NCBI RefSeq assembly: GCF_002188465.1
Contig: NZ_NINW01000037.1
Span: forward strand, 310,001 to 374,000
Source: Pigmentiphaga sp. NML080357
GTDB lineage: Bacteria > Pseudomonadota > Gammaproteobacteria > Burkholderiales > Burkholderiaceae_B
Direction: 5' to 3'
DNA length: 64,000 nt
In this document: piece after piece, positions 27,123 through 37,330 of the stretch
Layout of the letters: every line of letters begins with the position of its first letter
How positions within the stretch are numbered: the stretch's first letter is position 1
Program-made: the position numbers and the translations under genes
The notes under the pieces: model-generated
What the model was told of the DNA's origin: nothing
What the model saw: only the letters and a program-made list of their open reading frames with translations
Databases searched by the model: none

Positions 27123-28088
27123 ATGCGGACATCCCCTGCATCCACGGACGATTTCCGGCTGCTCATCGTCAACGCCGATGGCCAATACTATGCGCGGGAA
27201 CTGACCCGGCGCCTGCCGGATCTCGCGTTCGACTGGATTGGCCCGAACCAGCCGATACCCGATTCGGCTCGGCAGGCCACGGCACTGGCGTGTTTCGCCA
27301 GCGCGTTGAACCATGGCTTGCTGCGTGCCTTGCCCCGGTTGCAGTGGCTGCAGGCCCTGTCCTCCGGCGTGGATGGCATCGCGGACCATCCGGACCTGCC
27401 GCCGGACGTGGCGTTGACGTCGGCACACGGCATCCACAGCCCGGCCGTCTCGGAAATGGCCTTGACGCTGATGCTCGCCCTGGCGCGCGATCTCCCGTCC
27501 ATCCTGGCGGACCAACGCGCACGCCGCTGGCAGCGCCGACGCCAGCCGCTGCTGCACGGCAAGACGCTCGCGGTAGTGGGAACGGGCTTGATAGCCAGCG
27601 AACTGGCAATCAAGTGCCAGGCGCTGGGCATGCATACGCTGGCGGTATCGGCGAGCCCTCGCCAGGTGGCGGGCTTCGACCGGGTGGACGCCCATGGCAC
27701 GCTGCGCGACGTGGCTGCGCAAGCGGACTTCCTGGTGCTCCTGGCCCCCCTGACCCAGGCAACGCGGGGATTGGTGGACGCCGCCGTGCTGGCGGCGATG
27801 AAACCCGGCGCCTTCCTCATCAACCTGGCGCGCGCGGCGCTATGCGATACCGCCGCGCTCGTGGACGCACTTCGCGGCGACAGGCTGGCAGGCGCCGCGC
27901 TGGACGTATTCGAACGCGAGCCCCTGCCTGAAGACGATCCCTTGTGGTCGGTACCCAGGCTGTTGATCACGCCGCACATCGGCGGCGAGTCGGACCGTTA
28001 TGCCGACCAGGTGCTGCCGCTCATCGCGCACAACGCGCGTGCCTGGGCCAGCGGCGACCGGGCCGGCCTGCGCAACGTGGTTCGGTAA
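27123..28088 (+). CDS. D-isomer specific 2-hydroxyacid dehydrogenase
   Basis: 321 residues. The NAD-binding motif reads VVGTGLIASELAIK (GxGxxA variant). The catalytic set is visible: Arg in FLINLARAALCDT, Glu in ALDVFEREPLPEDD and His in LITPHIGGES. It interconverts a 2-hydroxyacid and 2-oxoacid with NAD(P)H; relatives include glyoxylate/hydroxypyruvate reductase. It begins four bases after the Bug stop, so the two are co-transcribed. The exact substrate is not readable from sequence. Confidence 0.9.
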   Translation: MRTSPASTDDFRLLIVNADGQYYARELTRRLPDLAFDWIGPNQPIPDSARQATALACFASALNHGLLRALPRLQWLQALSSGVDGIADHPDLPPDVALTSAHGIHSPAVSEMALTLMLALARDLPSILADQRARRWQRRRQPLLHGKTLAVVGTGLIASELAIKCQALGMHTLAVSASPRQVAGFDRVDAHGTLRDVAAQADFLVLLAPLTQATRGLVDAAVLAAMKPGAFLINLARAALCDTAALVDALRGDRLAGAALDVFEREPLPEDDPLWSVPRLLITPHIGGESDRYADQVLPLIAHNARAWASGDRAGLRNVVR

Positions 28089-28127
28089 GGCACACCCAAT
28101 CAGATTCAAATAACCACTAAAAACATG

Positions 28128-28143
28128 GCCGCCTTGCGGCTTT
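28128..28143 (+). terminator. Weak terminator after the dehydrogenase
   Basis: GCCGC-CTT-GCGGC (28128-28140) followed by TTT. The stem is short, but it falls at the entrance to an unusually AT-rich stretch (28095-28246) that holds no gene other than promoter signals. Confidence 0.4.
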
Positions 28144-28192
28144 ATGATGATTTCACATAAATAAAAATGGATTTAATGATCTAAAAACGGCG

Positions 28193-28220
28193 TTGCTCAG
28201 GATTTTTTTATTTGTATAAT
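28193..28220 (+). promoter_or_regulatory. Sigma-70 promoter of the lactonase-prpF genes
   Basis: A consensus -10 TATAAT (28215-28220) with TTGCTC (28193-28198) 16 bases upstream, in AT-rich DNA. The start would fall near 28227, inside the palindrome at 28221-28246, so a protein bound there would block the promoter. Confidence 0.65.
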
Positions 28221-28246
28221 CTGATCAAATAATTCAATTTGATCAG
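28221..28246. promoter_or_regulatory. Perfect 10-bp-arm palindrome abutting the lactonase ATG
   Basis: CTGATCAAAT (28221-28230) and ATTTGATCAG (28237-28246) pair perfectly around AATTCA. The ATG follows at the next base. It covers the expected transcription start and replaces the ribosome site, so it may act as a repressor operator, an RNA hairpin, or both. The GntR protein at 37331 is a candidate binder. Confidence 0.65.
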
Positions 28247-29326
28247 ATGAAGAACCAGCATCCCGAAGGTGATCCCCATCTCGGTTTCGTCTATACCGGC
28301 TGCCGGACCACGCTCGCCCGCCAGGCCAGAGGCCAAGGAATCGAAGTGTTCGACCTCCTTGCCGATGGCAGCCTGCATCACCGGCACCGCCACCCGACGG
28401 CACCGAATCCGTCGTTTCTATGCCTGGATGCCGCGGCCAAGCATCTGTATTGTGCGCATGGCGACGGCGATGCCGTAAGCGCCTTCCGCATCCAGGACAA
28501 CGGCGCGCTGCTGAACTTGGGGACTTACGCCTGCGGAGGCAACAACCCGGTCCATATCCTGGCCAGCCGCGGCGGCCGATGGCTGCTGGTGGCGAATTTC
28601 GCCAGCGGCAACCTGGCATCGCTCCCGATAAAGGCCGACGGCAGCCTGGACGCAGTCGCGCACACATTGCCATTGCCAGGAATGCCGGGCCCGCACCGCA
28701 GCCAGCAGACGGGTGCTCATCCCCACCAGCTCGTCTACCACCCCACCGGCGATTGGCTGGCCGTTCCTGACAAGGGAACCGACAGGGTCCATGCCGTCCA
28801 CCTGGACGAAGCATCGGGGCAATTGACATGGATGCACGGTTCCTCCATTGCCGCCGGCAGCGGTCCTCGCCATCTGGTTTACAGCGGCGACGGCCGTATC
28901 GCGTGGATTGCCCTGGAGCTTTCCAGCCAGGTGCTGGCCGCCCGGGTATGCGCCCAGCGTGGCGCCTTCACGCCATTCGAACGGAGCTCCACGCTGCCGT
29001 CCCACTACACGGGCGAAAACACGGCATCAGGCATTGCGCTGTCCTCGGATGAAAGCAGGCTGTACGTCTCCAATCGGGGCCACGACAGCATCGCCTGCTT
29101 CGTCATCCGCGACGGGCGCTTGTCGCCCGGCGGCTGGCAGGAAACGGGGGGCAGGACGCCGCGGTTCATCACACTCGCTCCCGACCGGCGGGCCCTCTGG
29201 GTCGCGAATGAAGGCACCGACACCATCGTGCGTCTGCATGTTGCCCAACCCCCGACCGTACTCGCATCCACAGGCAGTCCCGTCTGCATCGTATTCAAGC
29301 CTGGAGTTCCCCATGAATCACATTGA
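28247..29326 (+). CDS. Lactonase family beta-propeller protein (6-phosphogluconolactonase YbhE-like)
   Basis: 359 residues with the seven-bladed lactonase pattern: FVYTGCRTT at the start, NPVHILASRGGRWLLVANFASGNL, GAHPHQLVYHP, GSGPRHLVYSGDG and SRLYVSNRGHDSIACF. E. coli Pgl (YbhE) is the best-known member. No Shine-Dalgarno is seen because a palindrome fills the leader. It overlaps prpF by 14 bases. In this context it may hydrolyse a lactone formed from a tricarboxylate or sugar acid rather than 6-phosphogluconolactone; that is inference. Confidence 0.85.
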   Translation: MKNQHPEGDPHLGFVYTGCRTTLARQARGQGIEVFDLLADGSLHHRHRHPTAPNPSFLCLDAAAKHLYCAHGDGDAVSAFRIQDNGALLNLGTYACGGNNPVHILASRGGRWLLVANFASGNLASLPIKADGSLDAVAHTLPLPGMPGPHRSQQTGAHPHQLVYHPTGDWLAVPDKGTDRVHAVHLDEASGQLTWMHGSSIAAGSGPRHLVYSGDGRIAWIALELSSQVLAARVCAQRGAFTPFERSSTLPSHYTGENTASGIALSSDESRLYVSNRGHDSIACFVIRDGRLSPGGWQETGGRTPRFITLAPDRRALWVANEGTDTIVRLHVAQPPTVLASTGSPVCIVFKPGVPHESH

Positions 29327-30488
29327 CTCGTTGTCCCGCCAAATTCCTATCCGCGCCCTCTACATGCGCGGGGGCACCAGCAAGGGCGTGTTCTTCCTGC
29401 CCGCCGACCTCCCCCCCGATCCCTCCACCCGCGACCGCGTCCTGATGCGCGTGGTCGGCAGCCCCGACCCCTACGAGAAGCAGATCGACGGCATGGGCGG
29501 CGCCACCTCCAGCACCAGCAAGGTGGTCATCGTGGGCCCCAGCACCCGCCCCGACTGCGACGTCGACTACTGGTTCGGCCAGGTCGCCATCGGCCAGCCC
29601 GTCATCGACTGGAGCGGCAACTGCGGCAACCTCAGTGCCGCCGTCGGCCCCTTCGCCATCCACCGCGCACTGGTACGGCCCGATGGCGACGGCATCGCCG
29701 TGGTCCGCATCTGGCAGGCCAACCTGGGCAAGCGCATCATCGCCCACGTACCGGTGCGGGGCGGGCAGGTCCAGGAACTGGGCGACTTCGAACTGGACGG
29801 CGTGACCTTCCCGGCGGCCGAAGTCCGCCTGGAATTCCTGGATCCGGGCGGTGGCGACGGACCTGAAGACGCGATGTTCCCCACCGGCCGCGCGGCCGAC
29901 GTGTTGACCATTCCAGGAGTGGGGGAAATCCGTGCGACGCTGGTCAACGCCGGCAACCCCACCGTCTTCGTCGCCGCCTCGTCCCTGGGACTGGCCGGCA
30001 CGGAATTGCAACCCGATGTGAACAGCCGCGCCGACCTGCTGGCACGGGTCGAGGCCATCCGCGCCCATGCCGCCGTGGCCATGGGGCTGGCGCCCGACGC
30101 CGCCCATGCCACCGCGCACCGCCAGCACACGCCCAAGCTCGCCTTCGCCGCCCCGCCCGCGGCCTATACCGCCTCCAGCGGCCGCGCCGTCGCCGCCGGC
30201 GACATCGACCTGAACGTGCGCATTTTTTCCATGGGCAAGCTGCACCACGCCATGACCGGTACCGGCGCGGTCGCGATCGCCGCCACCGCCGCCGTGCCCG
30301 GCACGGTGCTGGCCGACGTGCTGGGCGGCCCATGCGGCGAACTGCGCTTCGGCCACCCGTCGGGCACGCTGAAGGTGGGCGCCCAGGCACGCAGCCAGGA
30401 CGGGCGCTGGAGCGTCGCGCGGGTGGCCATGAGCCGCACGGCGCGCCGGCTGATGGACGGCGTGGTGCTGGTGCCGCCATGGAAATGA
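29313..30488 (+). CDS. PrpF-family isomerase (aconitate/methylaconitate or oxalomesaconate type)
   Basis: 391 residues, the usual PrpF length. The opening IPIRALYMRGGTSKGVFF, DGMGGATSSTSKVVIVGPS, WSGNCGNLSAAVGPFAI (with the family Cys) and SMGKLHHAMTGTGAVA are diagnostic. The family moves double bonds in unsaturated tri/dicarboxylates: PrpF isomerises methylaconitate, and others act on trans-aconitate or 4-oxalomesaconate. No prpC or prpB accompanies it; instead a TctCBA transporter and an aconitase follow, which favours trans-aconitate or a related acid. The start lies inside the lactonase gene. Confidence 0.88.
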   Translation: MNHIDSLSRQIPIRALYMRGGTSKGVFFLPADLPPDPSTRDRVLMRVVGSPDPYEKQIDGMGGATSSTSKVVIVGPSTRPDCDVDYWFGQVAIGQPVIDWSGNCGNLSAAVGPFAIHRALVRPDGDGIAVVRIWQANLGKRIIAHVPVRGGQVQELGDFELDGVTFPAAEVRLEFLDPGGGDGPEDAMFPTGRAADVLTIPGVGEIRATLVNAGNPTVFVAASSLGLAGTELQPDVNSRADLLARVEAIRAHAAVAMGLAPDAAHATAHRQHTPKLAFAAPPAAYTASSGRAVAAGDIDLNVRIFSMGKLHHAMTGTGAVAIAATAAVPGTVLADVLGGPCGELRFGHPSGTLKVGAQARSQDGRWSVARVAMSRTARRLMDGVVLVPPWK

Positions 30489-30530
30489 CCCCCATGGCGC
30501 GTCGCGCCGCAACCCCATGAGCTTTTTGCC

Positions 30531-30551
30531 GGAACGGCCGATGGCCGTTCC
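30531..30551. promoter_or_regulatory. Perfect 9-bp inverted repeat before tctC
   Basis: GGAACGGCC-GAT-GGCCGTTCC lies 47 bases before the tctC ATG. No T-run follows on either strand. It may be an operator or an RNA structure adjusting transporter expression. Confidence 0.45.
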
Positions 30552-30597
30552 CCACCGGCGGCCAGTCCGCCTCCTATAACAAAACCAGGAGACATCC

Positions 30598-31551
30598 ATG
30601 AAATTCCTCAAACAGACACTGGCGACTCTCGCCATTGCCGCCGTGCCGCTGACCGCCATGAGCGCTCCTGCCAAGGTCATGGCGCCCGGCGGCCCAGGCG
30701 GTGGCTATGACGCGGCGGCGCGCGTGCCGTTGCAGGTCATGCAGCAGACCGGCATCTTCACCGACGGTTTCCAGGTCACCAACAAGGGCGGAGCGGGCGG
30801 CACCATCGGCCTGGCCGAGTTCGTGCGCACCGGCAAGGGCGACGACAACGCCATCATGTCCATGGGCGCCATCCTGGTCGGCGCCATCATCACCAACAAG
30901 TCTCCCGTCACGCTGGACCAGGTCGTGCCGCTGGTGCGCCTCAGCCTGGATACCGGCGCCATCGTGGTGGCCGCCGACTCGCCCATCAAGACCGCTGCCG
31001 ATGCGCTTCAAGCGTTCAAGTTCAACCCGGGCGGCACAACCATCGCGGGCGGTTCGATCGGCGGGACCGACCACGTCACCGCGGCCTTGCTTGCCAAGGC
31101 GGTCGACGTCGCGCCTACCAGGATCAACTATCTCCCCTATGCCAGCGGCGCGGAAGTCGTCACCGCACTGGCCAGCGGGCAAGCCAAGATCGGCATCTCG
31201 GGCCTGTCCGAAGTGAAATCCTATGTCAGCCAAGGCCGCCTGCGCATCATCGCGGTGTCTTCCGAGCAGCGCCTGCCGGGTATCGACGCGCCCACGCTCA
31301 AGGAAAGCGGCTACGACGTCGTCATCGGCAACTGGCGCGGCATCGTCGGCGCGCCCGGCATGAGCAAGGCCGGCCGCGACATGTGGCTGCAGCGCTATGC
31401 CAAGCTGCACGCCTCGCCCGAATGGAAGAAGGCGCTGGCCGACCACGGCTGGGACGACGCCTACCTGGCCGGCGACGACTTCGCCGCCTTCCTGACCAAG
31501 GAGAAGGCGCGCCAGGCCGAAGTGCTCAAGGACGTCGGACTGGTCAAATGA
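30598..31551 (+). CDS. tctC: Tripartite tricarboxylate transporter substrate-binding protein TctC
   Basis: 317 residues. Signal peptide MKFLKQTLATLAIAAVPLTA, then a binding domain with VMAPGGPGGGYDAAARVPLQ and NKGGAGGTIGLAEF. This form is closer to classical TctC than to the other Bug proteins here and is followed directly by tctB and tctA. AGGAGA precedes the ATG. It delivers a tricarboxylate to TctAB. The stop overlaps tctB (ATGA). Confidence 0.92.
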   Translation: MKFLKQTLATLAIAAVPLTAMSAPAKVMAPGGPGGGYDAAARVPLQVMQQTGIFTDGFQVTNKGGAGGTIGLAEFVRTGKGDDNAIMSMGAILVGAIITNKSPVTLDQVVPLVRLSLDTGAIVVAADSPIKTAADALQAFKFNPGGTTIAGGSIGGTDHVTAALLAKAVDVAPTRINYLPYASGAEVVTALASGQAKIGISGLSEVKSYVSQGRLRIIAVSSEQRLPGIDAPTLKESGYDVVIGNWRGIVGAPGMSKAGRDMWLQRYAKLHASPEWKKALADHGWDDAYLAGDDFAAFLTKEKARQAEVLKDVGLVK

Positions 31552-32051
31552 GTCACCTGAACGACACGATGACTACCCCCCCAAGGCGCCCCTGGTGGCT
31601 GGGCCTGGCCGTCATGGCCATAGGCGCGGTCTGGCTCTATGAAGGCGGCACCCTGCCCCAGATCGGCGGCTATGCCGCGCTGGGCCCGGGCTTCTTCGTC
31701 AGCGCCATCGGCGCGGCGCTGATCGTCCTGGGCATCCTGCTGCTGGTGCAGATCGCCCGCGGCGAGAGCTTCTCGCCCCAGGAAGTGGAAAACGCCGAGG
31801 CCGATGCCGGCGCCTCCTGGCCGGCCCTGCTGTGGGCCACCGCCGGCGCCGCCTTGCCCCTGCTGACCATGCAGCCGCTCGGCTTTCCCCTGACCGCCAT
31901 GGGGTCCTTCGCCCTGGTCACCCGGGCCTTCGGCTCGCGGCGCCTGGTGTTCGACTGTGCCATCGGCCTCGCGCTGGGCGTGATCTGCTGGCTCGGCTTC
32001 TCCCGGCTGGGCGTCGGCCTGGGCCTGGCCTTTCCTCCGGTGGGGTGGTGA
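31548..32051 (+). CDS. tctB: Tripartite tricarboxylate transporter small membrane subunit TctB
   Basis: 167 residues with four predicted membrane helices and [18 protein letters not shown], typical of TctB. The cytoplasmic acidic loop ([13 protein letters not shown]) separates the helix pairs. The start overlaps the tctC stop (ATGA). It is the small subunit of the proton- or sodium-coupled permease. Confidence 0.9.
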   Translation: MSHLNDTMTTPPRRPWWLGLAVMAIGAVWLYEGGTLPQIGGYAALGPGFFVSAIGAALIVLGILLLVQIARGESFSPQEVENAEADAGASWPALLWATAGAALPLLTMQPLGFPLTAMGSFALVTRAFGSRRLVFDCAIGLALGVICWLGFSRLGVGLGLAFPPVGW

Positions 32052-32054
32052 TCC

Positions 32055-33542
32055 ATGGATACCTTCAACGCCCTGATGTCCGGCTTCGGCGTCGCGCTGC
32101 AGCCGATGAACCTGTTCTGGGCCTTCCTGGGCTCCGTGCTGGGAACCGCCATCGGCGTGCTGCCCGGCATCGGCCCGGCCCTGACCATCGCGCTGCTGCT
32201 GCCGGTCACCGTGCAGATCGCCCCCACCGCCGCCTTCATCATGTTCGCCGGCGTCCTGTACGGCGCCATGTACGGCGGCTCCACCACGTCCATCCTGCTC
32301 AACGCGCCGGGCGAGAGCGGCTCCATGATGACCGCGCTCGAGGGCAACAAGATGGCCAGGGCCGGACGCGGCGCCGCCGCGCTTGCCACCGCGGCCATCG
32401 GCTCCTTCGTGGCCGGCACCATCGCCACGCTGGCCCTGAGCTTCGTGGCGCCGGCCATCGCCGAACTGGCCTTCGTGTTCGGCCCGGCCGACTACTTCGC
32501 CTTGATGGTGCTGTCCTTCACCTCCGTCTCGGTGGTGCTGGGCACCTCGCGCGTGCGCGGCTTCATCGCGCTGTTCCTGGGCCTGGCCATGGGCGTGGTG
32601 GGCATCGACGGCCAGACCGGGCAGGCCCGGCTGGCCTTCGGTTCGGCCGACCTGCTCGACGGCATCGAACTGACGGTGGTGCTGGTGTCGCTGTTCGCGG
32701 TGGGCGAGATCCTGTATGTCGCCAGCCGCTACAGCAAGGCCCCGCCGCGCATCAACCCGCTCGCGGGAGGCACCTGGATGACGCGCCAGGACTGGAAGCG
32801 GTCATGGAAACCCTGGGTGCGCGGCACCGCGCTGGGCTTTCCCATCGGCGCGCTGCCCACCGGCGGCACCGAGATCCCGACCTTCCTGTCCTATACGATC
32901 GAGCGCAAGCTCTGCAAGCATCCCGAGGAATTCGGCAAGGGCGCCATCGAAGGCGTGGCCGGCCCCGAAGCCGCCAACAACGCCGCGGCCGCCGGCGTGC
33001 TGGTGCCGCTGCTGACCCTGGGGCTGCCCACCTCGGCCACGGCGGCGGTGCTGCTGGCCGCGTTCCAGAGCTATGGCCTGCAACCCGGCCCCTTCCTCTT
33101 CACCAACAGCGGCGAACTGGTCTGGGGCCTGATCGCCTCGCTGTACATCGGCAACCTGATGCTGCTGGTGCTGAACCTGCCGCTGGTCGGCCTGTGGGTG
33201 CGGCTGCTGCTGATTCCCCGGCCCTATCTGTACGCGGGCATCCTGATCTTCGCCATGGTGGGGATCTGGGGCGTGGCGACCTCGTGGACCGACATGGCGC
33301 TGATGTTCGGCATCGGCCTGATGGGCTACGTCATGCGGGTCTATGACTTCCCCATCGCGCCGGTCCTGATCGGGCTGATCCTCGGGCCCATGGCGGAAAC
33401 CCAGTTGCGGCGCGCCCTGGCCGTGGGCGAGGGCAATCCGATGATCCTGGTGTCGACCCCCACCTCGGCCACCCTGCTCGCCCTGGCCGCCGCCGCCCTG
33501 GTGCTGCCCCTGCTGCTGCGCCGTCTCAAGCGCGAAGCATGA
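32055..33542 (+). CDS. tctA: Tripartite tricarboxylate transporter large membrane subunit TctA
   Basis: 495 residues, very hydrophobic, with about 11 helices. The TctA motifs [36 protein letters not shown] and [20 protein letters not shown] are all present; the second and third form the substrate path. It starts three bases after tctB and its stop overlaps the aconitase start (ATGA). This is the only TctAB pair in the window, so the three orphan Bug proteins could share it. Confidence 0.95.
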   Translation: MDTFNALMSGFGVALQPMNLFWAFLGSVLGTAIGVLPGIGPALTIALLLPVTVQIAPTAAFIMFAGVLYGAMYGGSTTSILLNAPGESGSMMTALEGNKMARAGRGAAALATAAIGSFVAGTIATLALSFVAPAIAELAFVFGPADYFALMVLSFTSVSVVLGTSRVRGFIALFLGLAMGVVGIDGQTGQARLAFGSADLLDGIELTVVLVSLFAVGEILYVASRYSKAPPRINPLAGGTWMTRQDWKRSWKPWVRGTALGFPIGALPTGGTEIPTFLSYTIERKLCKHPEEFGKGAIEGVAGPEAANNAAAAGVLVPLLTLGLPTSATAAVLLAAFQSYGLQPGPFLFTNSGELVWGLIASLYIGNLMLLVLNLPLVGLWVRLLLIPRPYLYAGILIFAMVGIWGVATSWTDMALMFGIGLMGYVMRVYDFPIAPVLIGLILGPMAETQLRRALAVGEGNPMILVSTPTSATLLALAAAALVLPLLLRRLKREA

Positions 33543-36235
33543 GTCTGCCGCGCCCCCCCTTAAATCACGCTGAAACCCGCACCATGACCGACCTTCCTCT
33601 ATTACCGTTGCCCGGCCGCAAGATTCGCTATGTTCCCGTTACGGACATCCCCGGCTTGGACCGCCTGCCTTTCTCTCTGCGCATCCTGCTGGAGAATCTG
33701 CTGCGCCAGGCCCGCCAGGGCTCGGATACGCGTGCGGACATCGACATCCTACTCAAACGCGAAACAGGCGGCGGCCTGAGCTTCTATCCCGCACGCGTCT
33801 TCGGGCAGGACATCCTCGGGCAGGTCATGCTGGTGGACATGGCCGGCCTGCGCGATGCCGTCGCCGACGCCGGAATGGCGCCAGCCGCCGTCCGGCCCAA
33901 AGTACCGGTGGATGTCATCATCGACCATTCGCTGCAAGTGGATCGCTGGGCCAGCGCCGATGCCCGCCAGGTCAACCTCGAGCGCGAGTACGAACGCAAT
34001 GGCGAGCGCTTCGCGTTCTTGCGCTGGTGCAGCAGCAGCTTCGAGGGCGTGCGCATCGTCCCGCCCGGCAAGGGCATCATGCACCAGCTCCATCTCGAGC
34101 ATATCGGCCAGGTGGTAAGAACGGAAACCTTGCCGGATGGCGAACTGGCGATTCCCGATACCTGTGTCGGCACCGACAGCCATACCCCTATGGTCAATGG
34201 CCTGGGCGTGCTGGGCTGGGGAGTAGGCGGCATCGAGGCCGAAGCGGTCATGGTGGGCAAGCCCGTGTCCCTGGCTTTGCCGGAAGTGGTCGGCATTGAG
34301 GTGCGCGGCCGGCTGCGCGAGGGCGTGCTGCCGACCGACCTCGTTCTGACCATCACCCAGAAAATGCGCGAGATCGGCGTAGTCGGCAAGTTCGTGGAGT
34401 TTTTCGGCGAAGGACTGGACACCCTTTCTCTGGGGGACCGCGGCATGATCGCGAACATGGCGCCGGAGTATGGCGCTACCGTCGTGTATTTCCCCATCGA
34501 CCAACGCACTCTCGCCTATCTGCGCATGACGGGCCGCGAAGACGATCAAGTCGCTTTGGTCGAGGCCTATGCCAAGGCCCAAAAACTGTGGCGCGACGCA
34601 GATACCCCCGCTCCCGAGTTCGATGCCGTCGTCACGCTGGACCTGGATGCCATCACCCCCTGCCTGGCCGGCCCCCGCAATCCCGAGGATCGCATCGCGC
34701 TGGAAGAGGTCAGCCGCGCATTCCGGCAGCACCACCTCGACATTGCCGGCGCGCCCGCCGACGCGGCCCGCCGTGTGCCGGTGCGCGATGCCGGCTTCTC
34801 GTTGCATGACGGCGCCGTGGTCATCGCCGCCATCACCAGTTGCACCAACACGGCCAACCCCGTCAACATGATGGCGGCCGGCCTCGTGGCCAGGAAGGCC
34901 GTCGCTCTGGGCCTGCGCAGCCAGCCCTGGGTCAAGACCTCCCTTGTACCCGGCAGCCAGGTTACCGCCGCCGTGCTCGAAAAGGCGGGCTTGCAGGACG
35001 CCCTGGACAGCCTGGGTTTCCAGGTGGCCGGCTTCGGGTGCACCACTTGCAACGGCGGTTCGGGCCCATTGCCGGAAGCCATTGTAGAGGCCATCGAACA
35101 CGAGAAGCTGGTCGCCACCGCAGTGCTCTCGGGAAACCGCAACTTTGAAGGCCGCATCCACCCCAACGTACGCGCCGCCTACCTGGGATCACCGGCGCTG
35201 GTGGTGGCGTATGCCCTGACCGGCAGCCTGATGCTCGACATCACCCGCGACCCCATCGGTACCGGCAGCGACGGCTCGCCGGTCTATCTACGCGACATCT
35301 GGCCGACCGCGGCCGAAATCGCCGAGGCTGTAGACAATGCCTACGAACCGGATCTCTTCCGCGCCAAGTATGCCGACCTGTTCGACGGCGGCCCCGCCTG
35401 GGACGCCCTGGCAGGGGAACCCAGCGAACGATTCGCGTGGCACGCGGACAGCACGTATATCCGCCGGCCGCCCTACTTCGACGGGTTGAGCCGCCGCCCG
35501 CCTCCTGTCTCGGACATTCTGGGCATGCGGCCGCTGGCCATTCTGGGCGACTCGGTCACCACCGACCACATTTCTCCTTCAGGCGCCATCAGCCTGGGCA
35601 CGCCGGCGGCGGACTTCCTGCTCGGTCAGGGCGTGCAAAAGGCCGACTTCAACAACTACACCACGCGGCGCGGCAACCATGACGTGGCGGTGCGCGCGAC
35701 CTTCGCCAACATCCGCCTGCGCAACCGCATCGTGCCAGGCATCGAAGGCGGCCACACGCGTCTGATGCCCGAGGGCACCCAGATGCGCATCTTCGAAGCG
35801 GCGCAAGAGTACCTGCGCCGCGGCGTGCCGCTGACCATCATTGCCGGCCGCAACTACGGCTGCGGATCATCACGCGACTGGGCCGCGAAAGGCGTCGCGC
35901 TGCTGGGCGTCAAGACCGTGATTGCCGAGAGCTTCGAGCGCATCCATCGCACCAACCTGGTCGGCATGGGTGTCCTGCCGCTGCAATTCGAAGCCGGCAC
36001 GACGGCCGAATCGCTGGCCCTGGACGGCTCCGAACGCATCGACATCCTCGGCCTGTCCGACGAACTGGGAGTCGGCGCGCGCGTGCGCGCCGTCATCCAT
36101 CGCGAGACCGGCGGGATGACCACCGTGCCGCTGATCGTCAGGCTGGACACGGCCGAAGACGTCGAGTACTGGCGGCACGGCGGCATTCTGCCCCGGGTCT
36201 GGCGTGACTACGTCGGCACGCCCCCGCTGGCCTGA
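33539..36235 (+). CDS. acnA: Aconitate hydratase, AcnA/IRP family
   Basis: 898 residues. The iron-sulfur ligands are in [10 protein letters not shown] and [14 protein letters not shown], and [16 protein letters not shown] is the C-terminal active-site loop. The length and [20 protein letters not shown] match AcnA rather than AcnB; AcnD-type methylcitrate dehydratase is an alternative because a PrpF protein is in the same operon. It converts citrate or cis-aconitate to isocitrate. I use the ATG overlapping tctA; an in-frame ATG at 33584 is also possible. As the last enzyme it feeds the imported acid into the TCA cycle. Confidence 0.9.
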   Translation: MSLPRPPLNHAETRTMTDLPLLPLPGRKIRYVPVTDIPGLDRLPFSLRILLENLLRQARQGSDTRADIDILLKRETGGGLSFYPARVFGQDILGQVMLVDMAGLRDAVADAGMAPAAVRPKVPVDVIIDHSLQVDRWASADARQVNLEREYERNGERFAFLRWCSSSFEGVRIVPPGKGIMHQLHLEHIGQVVRTETLPDGELAIPDTCVGTDSHTPMVNGLGVLGWGVGGIEAEAVMVGKPVSLALPEVVGIEVRGRLREGVLPTDLVLTITQKMREIGVVGKFVEFFGEGLDTLSLGDRGMIANMAPEYGATVVYFPIDQRTLAYLRMTGREDDQVALVEAYAKAQKLWRDADTPAPEFDAVVTLDLDAITPCLAGPRNPEDRIALEEVSRAFRQHHLDIAGAPADAARRVPVRDAGFSLHDGAVVIAAITSCTNTANPVNMMAAGLVARKAVALGLRSQPWVKTSLVPGSQVTAAVLEKAGLQDALDSLGFQVAGFGCTTCNGGSGPLPEAIVEAIEHEKLVATAVLSGNRNFEGRIHPNVRAAYLGSPALVVAYALTGSLMLDITRDPIGTGSDGSPVYLRDIWPTAAEIAEAVDNAYEPDLFRAKYADLFDGGPAWDALAGEPSERFAWHADSTYIRRPPYFDGLSRRPPPVSDILGMRPLAILGDSVTTDHISPSGAISLGTPAADFLLGQGVQKADFNNYTTRRGNHDVAVRATFANIRLRNRIVPGIEGGHTRLMPEGTQMRIFEAAQEYLRRGVPLTIIAGRNYGCGSSRDWAAKGVALLGVKTVIAESFERIHRTNLVGMGVLPLQFEAGTTAESLALDGSERIDILGLSDELGVGARVRAVIHRETGGMTTVPLIVRLDTAEDVEYWRHGGILPRVWRDYVGTPPLA

Positions 36236-36286
36236 TCTCCAGTCCATACCGCATCCCATTCCAAACAGATCGTGAAGGAGACAAAC

Positions 36287-37279
36287 ATGAACATCGACAC
36301 TCGAGGCAGGCGCCAGGCACTGCGCACGCTGACCGGCATGGCGGCCCTGGCCGGGCTCTCCAGCCAGGCGCGAGCCAACGACAGGTATCCCGACAAGGCC
36401 ATCACGCTCCTGGTTCCCCAGCCGGTCGGCGGCGATGCTGATGCCGTCTGCCGCTTGCTGCAACCCCACTGGCGACAGGCGCTGGGGCAGTCGCTGATCA
36501 TCGAGAACCGCGCCGGCGCGGCGGGCAACATCGGCACGGCCGCCGGCGCCCGCGCGCCTTCCGACGGCTACACGCTGACCTTCGTCAACCAGAGCACCAT
36601 GGCCATCAATCCTTTTCTCTACAAGGACCCCGGCTATCGGGTAGCCGAACTGGAGCCGGTCAGCCTGATGACGTCCATCGATCTGATCATCTGCGCCCAC
36701 CCATCCGTGCCCGCCAATAACCTGGCCGAATTGCTGGAACAGGCTCGGCGCCGACCCGGCGCCTTCACCTACGGAACGGCCGGCAACGGCAGCGCCAATC
36801 ATCTGGCCGGCGAAATGCTGAAATCCATGGCCGGCGTGAATCTCGTACATGTGCCCTACCGCGGCGGCGGTCCCGCCATGATAGGCGCGCTGGGAGGAGA
36901 AATCTCGACCGTCGTGGCGTTCCCCCTCGCGGCCCTGCCGCACATCCGGGCCGGCAAGCTGCGCGCGCTCGCGACCACGGGCAGTACCCGCAGCGCCGCG
37001 CTGCCCCAAGTGCCCACCGTGGCTGAAAGCGGCGTGGCCGGCTACGAATTCGTCTCCTGGATGGGCTTGGTAGCGCCCAAGGGCACTGCGCGCGACCGGA
37101 TCGACATCGTCGACCAGGCCACCCGGCGGGCATTGGCCGAACCGGATGTGCGCCAGCGCTTCGCCGAGGGCATGACCACCGCAGTCGGCAAGGGTCCGGA
37201 GGCGTTGCGCGAGCTGATCGCCAAGGAGTCCGAGAAAATGTCCGCGCTGATTTCCCGATTCCATCTCAAGATCGATTGA
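36287..37279 (+). CDS. Bug-family binding protein with Tat-like signal
   Basis: 330 residues. The N-terminus GRRQALRTLTGMAALAGL has twin arginines before a weakly hydrophobic segment ending QARA, like a Tat signal. The domain carries YPDKAITLLVPQPVGGDAD and PSDGYTLTFVNQ. GGAG at 36277-36280 fits the ATG at 36287; an in-frame GTG at 36272 overlaps the ribosome site. It lies between the aconitase and the GntR gene, and probably binds an acid of the same pathway. Confidence 0.9.
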   Translation: MNIDTRGRRQALRTLTGMAALAGLSSQARANDRYPDKAITLLVPQPVGGDADAVCRLLQPHWRQALGQSLIIENRAGAAGNIGTAAGARAPSDGYTLTFVNQSTMAINPFLYKDPGYRVAELEPVSLMTSIDLIICAHPSVPANNLAELLEQARRRPGAFTYGTAGNGSANHLAGEMLKSMAGVNLVHVPYRGGGPAMIGALGGEISTVVAFPLAALPHIRAGKLRALATTGSTRSAALPQVPTVAESGVAGYEFVSWMGLVAPKGTARDRIDIVDQATRRALAEPDVRQRFAEGMTTAVGKGPEALRELIAKESEKMSALISRFHLKID

Positions 37280-37330
37280 GGCATCGCCTGCCCGCCGAAC
37301 CTGGCGAAGCTCCCGGCTACACTAGGGCGC

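Noticed and set aside
28095-28246. AT-rich stretch as a foreign island or attachment site
   Set aside because: It is only about 150 bases, flanked by genes of normal composition, with promoter and operator signals that explain it; no integrase or direct repeat found.
33539-36235. Aconitase as AcnD (methylcitrate dehydratase) of a methylcitrate cycle
   Set aside because: A PrpF protein is present, but prpB and prpC are absent and the length and motifs fit AcnA better. Kept only as an alternative.
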